A stretch of 11,623 bases of DNA, from contig SKJO01000360.1 in assembly GCA_007121975.1 (NCBI GenBank), positions 1 through 11,623 of the forward strand, written 5' to 3'. The position numbers and the translations under genes are program-made. The notes beneath the pieces are model-generated. The model was not told where the DNA came from and did no database searches. It was given only the letters and a program-made list of their open reading frames with translations. This DNA is from Nitriliruptoraceae bacterium. Lineage in GTDB: Bacteria > Actinomycetota > Nitriliruptoria > Nitriliruptorales > Nitriliruptoraceae. How positions within the stretch are numbered: the first letter of the stretch is position 1; each line of letters opens with the position of its first letter. Below, in pieces: positions 6,475 through 11,623 of the stretch.

Positions 6475-6816
6475 GGTCGGGCCACGAAGCCCCGACACCG
6501 CACGGTCGGACGAGGCGCAGGGCCACGCGCACCGAACGTCCAGCACCCACCACCGAGCTGCAGGCAGCCGGGCCAGCGCGCCCCCGCCACGCATGACCTG
6601 CGGACCGCAGAGCGGAGCACGACGGGGCCAGAGAGCCCGGCCCAAGGGCGACGACGGACCCGACGCGGCGCCCCCGCCGGGCGTGAACGCGGACAGCTTG
6701 GCAATCAGCCGGACACCGGCCTGCCGACGCCTGCCAAACTGGTCGGACGTGCACCTGCGAAGGGTAGCCGTCCTCATGGTGAGGAAGCGATCCCCTATCT
6801 CACCGCGCCGCGGCCA
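6475..6816. other. Intergenic stretch with no recognisable gene
   Basis: No coding frame here looks real: translations are Arg/Pro/Ala-rich shadows without family motifs or hydrophobic signal segments. Minor inverted repeats are TTGGCA (6698-6703) with TGCCAA (6732-6737), and GGTGAG (6778-6783) with CTCACC (6799-6804). The missing 5' end of the SLH gene might once have lain here, but no signal peptide is found in any forward frame. Confidence 0.6.
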
Positions 6817-6837
6817 ACGATGATCACGTGACATCGT
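6817..6837. promoter_or_regulatory. Operator-like 21-bp palindrome upstream of the SLH gene
   Basis: ACGATG (6817-6822), a single bulged A, TCAC (6824-6827), then GTGA (6828-6831) and CATCGT (6832-6837) form an inverted repeat of 10 paired positions per arm centred on TCACGTGA. It falls exactly where the SLH reading frame opens: the in-frame TGA is 6829-6831. It could be a regulator binding site or a rearrangement scar. Confidence 0.45.
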
Positions 6838-6939
6838 CCGGCGACCACCGCGGAGACCCCCGCAGAGCCGACCTTCGCACCGGAGGGCTACGAGCTCGCG
6901 CACCGCGGGGATGGGGTCGCGCCGATCGCGGCGGACGGT

Positions 6940-9330
6940 GTGCTCATGATGTTCGCGCGCAACGTGGCGGAAGGGCGCGGTGGTGTCGACCTGATCGGCG
7001 TCGACGCTGCTACGGGTGAGGTGCGTTGGGAGATCGAGTACGCCGGCATCGACGCCACGAGCCACATCATCGGCGCTCCCGTCGGCGCCACCACCTCGGC
7101 GTCCAACTGCATTCCCGCGGTGGACTCGCAGGGTCGTGTCTGGGTGCACCACTCCCGCCCGGGGAGCGAGTCGCCCTACGTCATGGCCTACGACGTCCAG
7201 ACGGGTGAGCCCCGGTCAGGCACGCGTGTCGACCTTCCCCGCCCCGCCTGCCTCTCCGCCGGCGCGTTGCAGATCGGCGGAGCTGGCGAGGCCGAGCGGC
7301 TCCTCATCACCGCGTACCCGACGGATGATTTCGAGCACCACGGCTACCTGGCCGCTGAGGCTGACGGATCGCTGCTCGCGATCGACGTCAGCGGTGGGAC
7401 ACCGAGCGTGGCGTGGCAGCTCGATGTGGACGGCGTGGCGGGCCCCGAACCGACCTTCGATGTGCTGCTCGGCTCCGGTCCCATCCCCTGGAGCCTCTGG
7501 CAGGGGTCGCGAGGCTTCTCACGGCCGGTGGTGGCGGTGGATGACACCGCGGTGTACCTGCCCGTGGGTGTCGAAGCAGGTGACGGGTTCGACGTCGAGC
7601 TGCGCCAGCTCGCCCTGGCCGACGGTGAGGAGCTCGGACGTGCGGCCATGCCCCACCCGGCGATGTCGCCGGACCGCAGCGGGGAGCTCCTGCCGACCCA
7701 GACCAACACCTACTTCGCCTACCAGTTGCTCACCGACGGCTCCAGCCTGGTGGTCAGCGCCCGGGACCACGAGTTCCACGGACGTCTGCGGACCAGCTCC
7801 GACGATGTGATGGCACTCGGCTTCCTGGCGGCCTTTGACGTCGCCGGTGGCCTCTCGGACCCGCCACGGTGGCGTCACGACGGGGATGTCGCTGACGACG
7901 GCCCGCTCGAGGGTGACTCGGCCGGCAACTTCGGCACGATCGGCCTCGGCAACGGGGTGGTGGTCACCCAGCCGCGTGAGCGTCGTGGGGGCTACATCGC
8001 CCGAGATCTTGCCACGGGGCAGATCGCGTGGGAGACCCCCAACGAGGACTACCGCAACCGCCATGGGCGCACGCCGATGGATGCCGACGGAGCGCTGTAC
8101 ACCGTGGTATCGGACGCGTGGAACAGCCATGCGGTCAAGATCGACGCGACCGGTGCGCACGAGTGGGCCGTGACCGACTGGGGCCTGGTTGCTGCCGACG
8201 CCCAACCGATCGTGCCCGCCCAGGGCAACGAGTCCTACCTGCGCAACGCCGCGGTCAGCATCGTCGATGACGAAGGCACCGTCTACTTCGAGACCCACCG
8301 GGGACCGCGCTCCACCATGCTCGCACTGGACAACTCGGCCGACGTCGGGGTGTTCGCGCCTGAGGCGCCGACCGGTGTCACCGCCGAGCACGCTCCGGGT
8401 GAGCTCGTCCGCGATCGCTACCGCGTCGAGGTGTCGTGGGAGGCACCCAGCGACCCGCGCTTCGAGGTGGAACGCTACGAGGTGACCGCCGAGCCCAGCG
8501 GACGGACCTGCACGAACAGCCGTGGCAGGGTGGGTGACGACCCCCCGGGCCAGCCGCCCGAGACCACGTGCGCCATCCTCGCCGACAACAACGCCCGCAA
8601 CACCTTCACCGTGGTGGCGTTCAACCCGGTCGGCGAGAGCCCAGCGTCCGACCCCTCCGATCCGGTCGTGCTCGGCGATCCACCCGACGAGCCCGACCCG
8701 GAACCCACGGAGCCGACCGACCCCACCGACCCGGTGGATCCGGTGGTTCCCGAGGGTGACCGGTGTGTGAGGTCCCCACAGCGGGTCAACCAGTTCGACG
8801 ATGTCCCCGACGACAGCGTGTTCTGCAACGACATCGCCTGGATGGCCGAGCAGGACATCACCACCGGCCGGGACGACGGCACCTACGGTCCGGGCGACAG
8901 CGTGCGGCGCGGACACATGGCCGCGTTCCTGCACCGGTACGCGGGCGAGCCCGACCCGGCGCCCGGCGCGCCGAGCTTCCCGGACGTGCCGACAGGCTTC
9001 GTGTTCGAGACCGCGATCTCCTGGCTGGCAGCCCAGGGCATCACCACCGGCATGGACGACGGGACGTTCGACCCGGGTGGAGAGATCACCCGGGGGCAGA
9101 TGGCCGCGTTCCTCTACCGCTTCGCCGGCGAGCCGCCGCTCCCACCGGGTGCGCCGAGCTTCCCGGACGTGCCGGAAGGCAACGTGTTCGAGGACGCGAT
9201 CTCGTGGATGGCGGTGACCGAGATGACCACCGGCAGGGACGACGGGACCTTCAACCCCGCAGGCACCCTCAACCGCGGGCAGATGTCGGCGTTCCTGTCC
9301 CGCTACGACGCCCTCGACGACGTCGGCTAG
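6940..9330 (+). CDS. Beta-propeller/fibronectin III/SLH surface protein, probably 5'-truncated
   Basis: 796 aa if started at GTG 6940. Residues 1-470 have repeated strand patterns of a PQQ-type propeller (DLIGVDAATGEVRWEIEY, YVMAYDVQTGEP, GYIARDLATGQIAWETP, HAVKIDATGAHEWAV). About 474-575 is a fibronectin type III-like domain (APTGVTAEHAP to FTVVAFNPVGESPASDPSDPV). A Pro/Asp/Thr linker (about 578-608) leads to three S-layer homology repeats (about 619-678, 679-739, 740-796) with ITTG..DGTF.P and RGQMAAFL patterns, which normally hold proteins on the cell surface. There is no signal peptide. Plausible protein sequence continues in frame back to about 6850 (PTFAPEGYELAHRGDGVAPIAADG) but ends at a TGA at 6829-6831 with no start codon between, so the true N-terminus is missing. 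It is either a pseudogene, a frameshifted copy or an assembly error. The rest of the frame is intact. Confidence 0.8.
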   Translation: MLMMFARNVAEGRGGVDLIGVDAATGEVRWEIEYAGIDATSHIIGAPVGATTSASNCIPAVDSQGRVWVHHSRPGSESPYVMAYDVQTGEPRSGTRVDLPRPACLSAGALQIGGAGEAERLLITAYPTDDFEHHGYLAAEADGSLLAIDVSGGTPSVAWQLDVDGVAGPEPTFDVLLGSGPIPWSLWQGSRGFSRPVVAVDDTAVYLPVGVEAGDGFDVELRQLALADGEELGRAAMPHPAMSPDRSGELLPTQTNTYFAYQLLTDGSSLVVSARDHEFHGRLRTSSDDVMALGFLAAFDVAGGLSDPPRWRHDGDVADDGPLEGDSAGNFGTIGLGNGVVVTQPRERRGGYIARDLATGQIAWETPNEDYRNRHGRTPMDADGALYTVVSDAWNSHAVKIDATGAHEWAVTDWGLVAADAQPIVPAQGNESYLRNAAVSIVDDEGTVYFETHRGPRSTMLALDNSADVGVFAPEAPTGVTAEHAPGELVRDRYRVEVSWEAPSDPRFEVERYEVTAEPSGRTCTNSRGRVGDDPPGQPPETTCAILADNNARNTFTVVAFNPVGESPASDPSDPVVLGDPPDEPDPEPTEPTDPTDPVDPVVPEGDRCVRSPQRVNQFDDVPDDSVFCNDIAWMAEQDITTGRDDGTYGPGDSVRRGHMAAFLHRYAGEPDPAPGAPSFPDVPTGFVFETAISWLAAQGITTGMDDGTFDPGGEITRGQMAAFLYRFAGEPPLPPGAPSFPDVPEGNVFEDAISWMAVTEMTTGRDDGTFNPAGTLNRGQMSAFLSRYDALDDVG

Positions 9331-9343
9331 CCGCGTGTGTCGG

Positions 9344-9391
9344 CACGGGCCGGGACGCAGTGACGACGACGTTGCTTCGCCCCGGCCCGTG
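9344..9391 (+). terminator. 11-bp hairpin after the SLH gene
   Basis: CACGGGCCGGG (9344-9354) pairs perfectly with CCCGGCCCGTG (9381-9391) around a 26-nt loop, starting 13 nt after the TAG stop at 9328-9330. No U-tract follows. This is a likely transcription end, and its survival suggests the 3' end of the gene is undamaged. Confidence 0.5.
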
Positions 9392-9444
9392 GGCTACCCG
9401 CCGTTGGAGGACATCTCCCAGGCTCCCCACCCGTCGTTCCGCAT

Positions 9445-9670
9445 CACTACGTTTCTGGGGTATGGGCCGGTTAAGGGTGGAGCGTCGGCTGGTGAGCAGT
9501 TCGGCGACGGTGACGTCGCCGCCGTGGGGAGGGCTGGCGAGGTAGGTCTCGGTGGTGGCGATGGAGGCATGTCCAACGACCTGCTGGACCCGCCGGGCGG
9601 AGGCATGCCCGTACCTACCTGGCGTCGTGGTGGCGCAGCGCGTGAGAGCCGTTGCGCCCGCTCGACGTCT
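9445..9670 (-). pseudogene. Degraded tyrosine recombinase (integrase) C-terminus
   Basis: Read on the minus strand, one frame gives NGSHALRHHDAR and then a TAG stop (9615-9617). The neighbouring frame carries on with RRVQQVVGHASIATTETYLASPP (about 9534-9608) and runs to about 9445. The H.LRH box and the GH.S...T..Y box are the two C-terminal catalytic landmarks of phage-type tyrosine recombinases, here with a frame change between them and a shortened spacing. Codons further upstream show no convincing core domain, and the N-terminal half is absent. It is a dead relic of an integrated element, lying beside the toxin-antitoxin pair. Confidence 0.75.
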
Positions 9671-9779
9671 GTGTCGCGCAGGTGCGCGTCTGCGAGGCGC
9701 CGGGCCTCCGTCGTGGGTAGCCGCTGCCGGTCGCAACGCAACGCGGACGTGCCACAACGAGCGCCTTGCATGGTCAGGC

Positions 9780-10061
9780 TCAGGTCGCCGAGAGGTGCCG
9801 CTCGAGCGCCTCGCGGGCGACCTCGGAGACGGTCTTGCCCTCACGAGCGGCCCGCTCATCGGCAGCGCGGCGCAGCCCCTCGGGTAGCCGGAACGTCACC
9901 TGCGGGGACGTGCCGGCGTCCAGCGGCGGGCGACCGCGGCCGCGGTGCTCGATGATGCCCTCGTCCAGGTCGTAGCCGACTTCGGCCTCATCGGCGAGCT
10001 GCTCGGCCAGCTCGTCGGTGACCTCGACGCCCGAGCGGGTGACGGGCTTGCGTGCGCTCAT
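9780..10061 (-). CDS. Ribbon-helix-helix antitoxin
   Basis: 93 aa from the ATG at 10061, chosen because AGGAGG lies 7 nt ahead and the start overlaps the toxin stop. Residues about 53-91 (PQVTFRLPEGLRRAADERAAREGKTVSEVAREALERHL) have the ribbon-helix-helix pattern: a short strand, a helix, a turn and a second helix. Such proteins dimerise, bind operator DNA and here probably repress their own operon. The N-terminal part (TRSGVEVTDELAEQLADEAEVGYDLDEGI) is the usual leader of actinobacterial antitoxins of this type. GRGRPP (41-46) looks like a minor-groove hook. It is the second gene of the operon, after the toxin. The length is complete and nothing is broken. Confidence 0.85.
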   Translation of the reverse strand: MSARKPVTRSGVEVTDELAEQLADEAEVGYDLDEGIIEHRGRGRPPLDAGTSPQVTFRLPEGLRRAADERAAREGKTVSEVAREALERHLSAT

Positions 10062-10327
10062 GGCTGGCCCTCCTCGTAGTGCTCGCGCCACTTGGCGCGC
10101 AGGTCCATGACGTGGATCACGTGCAGTCCGCCCTCGACCTCGACGGCGACCACCTCCAGGGCACGACCGGTGTGATCGTCGCCAAGCAAGACCAGCCGGT
10201 CGTCACTCAGCTGCGAGCCCTCAGGGGCGGGCTGGCGGACGACGGTGTAGGGGTTGTCGACGACGTGGCGCGCTCGGGCACGGCCGACCTTGTGGCGGCG
10301 AGCCGACTGCGCGAACGTGACCTCCAT
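10058..10327 (-). CDS. Probable BrnT/RelE-like toxin of a toxin-antitoxin pair
   Basis: 89 aa. Start at ATG 10327, end at TGA 10058-10060, overlapping the antitoxin ATG in an ATGA junction, so translation is probably coupled. The protein reads SARRHKVGRARARHVV, DDRLVLLGDDHTGRALEVVAVEVEGG, then HVIHVMDLRAKWREHYEE. Two central strands plus an end of the R.K.R..Y type recall BrnT and related RelE-fold ribonuclease toxins, but identity is low by eye, so the RNase role is inferred. The toxin-first gene order matches BrnT/BrnA and is the reverse of most pairs. No Shine-Dalgarno site precedes the ATG; a promoter just 6 nt away predicts a leaderless mRNA. An alternative is an uncharacterised actinobacterial toxin family. 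Confidence 0.75.
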   Translation of the reverse strand: MEVTFAQSARRHKVGRARARHVVDNPYTVVRQPAPEGSQLSDDRLVLLGDDHTGRALEVVAVEVEGGLHVIHVMDLRAKWREHYEEGQP

Positions 10328-10333
10328 GATCCG

Positions 10334-10362
10334 ATTATTGCACTGCACAAAGAACGGGTCAA
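10334..10362 (-). promoter_or_regulatory. Sigma-A-type promoter with spacer palindrome for the toxin-antitoxin operon
   Basis: On the minus strand TTGACC (10357-10362) and AATAAT (10334-10339) are separated by exactly 17 nt. Only 6 nt lie between the -10 and the toxin ATG at 10327, so the start codon would be at or next to the 5' end of the mRNA. TGCAGTGCA (10339-10347), a perfect palindrome about a central base, abuts the -10 and is a candidate operator for the antitoxin. Confidence 0.75.
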
Positions 10363-10831
10363 GAGGGCAAGGCCGCACGAGGCCCACTGCGCCGAACCCG
10401 CCGGCCAGGGGGACGGGTCGGTGCTTGCTCCCCGCCCTGACCTCGGGGTGCGTGGGGGCCGCCCCCGAAGGGGAATGCAGTCGCTGGCGGACACACTCGA
10501 CAACTGGGCGCAGTCCCGTGGCGGACGACATCATGGGGTTCCCGAAGCTCCGGGGCCGTCGGGCACGCCGGACGTTCTCCTCCACCACTGGGTCGTTCCG
10601 CACCGACCACCACGACCGGATATCGGTCCTGCGGGAGTGGACCGGCGACGCAAGACGAGGACGTGGAGCCACCCGCCTGATCAGAACGACAGACCGCCGC
10701 CGGCAACAGGCGGCAGCATGACGAGCGAGACAGACACCTCCTCAACATGCAACGGGGTACGAGCGAGGAGGGCGCGGGAAGCTGTGGGAAGGTGTTTGCC
10801 CACGTCAGACCGAGGTTCGAGCACATAACCC
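10363..10831. other. Intergenic stretch with no recognisable gene
   Basis: No translated frame on either strand shows a family motif, a good ribosome site or natural composition. A short GGGGG/CCCCC hairpin lies at 10454-10466, with a GAA-separated GGGG behind it. A GGTTCGAGC string near 10814 resembles a tRNA T-loop, but no cloverleaf can be built around it. The stretch is probably decayed accessory DNA between the toxin-antitoxin pair and moaA. Confidence 0.6.
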
Positions 10832-10846
10832 CAGGTCAGCGACCTG
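10832..10846 (-). terminator. Tight hairpin directly after moaA
   Basis: CAGGTC-AGC-GACCTG: 6-bp perfect arms and a 3-nt loop, directly abutting the moaA stop codon (10847-10849). It is short and without a U-tract, so assignment as a stop signal is tentative. Confidence 0.4.
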
Positions 10847-11623
10847 CTACCCGCCGATGTAGGACATCTCCACCCGGGGGCCGCTCAGGCCGTGCTCGGC
10901 GCGCAGCTCCGAGGCGCGGTCCTCGCGCGCGGACCAGATCGCGCGGATCGCGGCCACAAGCTCGTCGTCGCCGGCGCCGCCGCGCAGCAGCTCGCGCAGG
11001 TCGTGGCCGCGGGCCGCGAACAGGCAGGTGAAGAGCTCACCGACGGCGGACAGCCGCGCGCGGGTGCAGGTCTTGCAGAACGGCCGGGTCACGCTGGCGA
11101 TGACCCCGACCTCGCCGCCACCGTCGAGGTAGCGGTAGCGCTCGGCCACCTCGCCCTCCTTGAGCGGATCGACCGGGGCGATCGGCCAGCGCGCGTGCAG
11201 CCGCGCGACCACCTCCTCGGCGGGCACGACCCGGTCGCGCAGCCAGCCGTTGGTGGTGCCCACGTCCATGTATTCGATGAACCGCACGATCACGCCGGTC
11301 TCGCGGCCCCAGTCGGCCAGGGCCTCGATCTGTGCGTCGTTGACGCCTCGCTGCAGGACCGTGTTGACCTTGATCGGGTCCAGTCCGGCGTCCTTGGCCG
11401 CTTCGATGCCGGCGAACACCGCGGCGACCGGCTGGGCGGTGTCGGCCATGGCCCGGAAGGTGGCATCGTCGAGCGCATCGAGGCTGATGGTGACCCGACG
11501 CAGTCCCGCGTCCACCAGCGGCCGGGCGAACCGAGGCAGCAGCAGCCCGTTGGTCGTGAGCGCCAGGTCCTCGAGGCCGGGCACGTCAGCGAGCATCGCC
11601 ACGAGGTCGGGCAGGTCGCGGCG
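10847..11623 (-). CDS. moaA: GTP 3',8-cyclase MoaA, C-terminal part (runs off the window)
   Basis: 258 codons are visible; the gene continues beyond the right edge, where roughly 70-80 residues including the radical-SAM CxxxCxxC box must lie. MoaA makes (8S)-3',8-cyclo-7,8-dihydroguanosine 5'-triphosphate from GTP, the first step of molybdenum cofactor synthesis. Visible hallmarks are LALTTNGLLL, RRVTISLDALDDATF, KVNTVLQRGVND, the VRFIEYMDVGTTNGW segment, and the second 4Fe-4S cluster motif FCKTCTRARLSAVGELFTCLF (Cys-X2-Cys-X13-Cys). The C-terminus is SYIGG, with the conserved double glycine. A GTG at 11602 is internal, not the start, because RRDLPDLV before it matches the family. It shares the pathway with the mog-like gene about 5.5 kb away. 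Confidence 0.96.
   Translation of the reverse strand, partial: RRDLPDLVAMLADVPGLEDLALTTNGLLLPRFARPLVDAGLRRVTISLDALDDATFRAMADTAQPVAAVFAGIEAAKDAGLDPIKVNTVLQRGVNDAQIEALADWGRETGVIVRFIEYMDVGTTNGWLRDRVVPAEEVVARLHARWPIAPVDPLKEGEVAERYRYLDGGGEVGVIASVTRPFCKTCTRARLSAVGELFTCLFAARGHDLRELLRGGAGDDELVAAIRAIWSAREDRASELRAEHGLSGPRVEMSYIGG

Noticed and set aside
5721..6596. Long open frame on the plus strand opposite the aldolase gene
   Set aside because: It is a Gly/Val/Glu-rich antisense shadow of a confidently identified gene, without family motifs or a ribosome site.
6396..6704. N-terminal extension of the aldolase to an upstream start
   Set aside because: The extension is Arg/Pro-rich, has no family resemblance, and a strong GGAGG site points to the ATG at 6395.
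6698..6737. TTGGCA/TGCCAA as a promoter or terminator for the SLH gene
   Set aside because: The arms are 6 bp with a 28-nt loop and no matching -10 lies at 16-18 nt, so it is within chance expectation.
7519..8934. Long open frame on the minus strand opposite the SLH gene
   Set aside because: Its composition (Gly/Val/His/Arg-rich) is that of an antisense shadow produced by high GC content, and the plus-strand frame carries clear SLH repeats.
10795..10830. Possible tRNA gene or tRNA-derived att site around the GGTTCGAGC string
   Set aside because: No 5-bp T stem, anticodon arm or acceptor stem can be formed from the flanking bases.

Overview
This window is very GC-rich (strongly G/C in third codon positions) and reads as the chromosome of a high-GC actinobacterium. 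The evidence is the class F-type sortase, the DUF4397 wall protein, the actinobacterial style of the SLH repeats (the ITTG..DGTF.P....RGQMAAFL pattern) and Shine-Dalgarno sites of the GGAGG type. A deep-branching lineage such as Nitriliruptoria, Euzebyales or Acidimicrobiia is my guess; no marker in the window settles it.

Layout. 1-310 is a nested repeat block built on a 16-nt hairpin. 453-2186 (+) holds an exported DUF4397 protein with a C-terminal membrane anchor and, behind a strong intercistronic hairpin, a membrane-anchored sortase; they look like a substrate/enzyme pair. 2285-3691 (+) is a lipoprotein binding protein of the branched-chain amino acid ABC type with no permease nearby. 3701-4594 (-) is purC. 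It is divergent from a MogA/MoaB-type molybdenum cofactor gene (4750-5334, +) across a spacer with two dyads and a triple 11-bp repeat. 5346-6395 (-) is a class I, FbaB/DhnA-type fructose-bisphosphate aldolase with a structured 5' leader.

The stretch between the aldolase and moaA (about 6.4-10.85 kb) looks accessory. It holds a large beta-propeller/fibronectin/SLH surface protein gene (+) whose reading frame lacks a start codon and signal peptide, a degraded tyrosine-recombinase C-terminus (-), and a compact toxin-antitoxin operon (-) with an ATGA overlap and a promoter that predicts a leaderless toxin mRNA. The window ends inside moaA (-), the second molybdenum cofactor gene here.

Most housekeeping genes are separated by short convergent spacers carrying inverted repeats that overlap stop codons, which serve as the likely terminators. 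The most unusual items are the DUF4397/sortase pair with an atypical sorting signal and no Arg after the catalytic Cys, the headless SLH gene beside a 21-bp palindrome, the toxin-antitoxin promoter with a palindrome in its spacer, and the nested repeat at the left edge.
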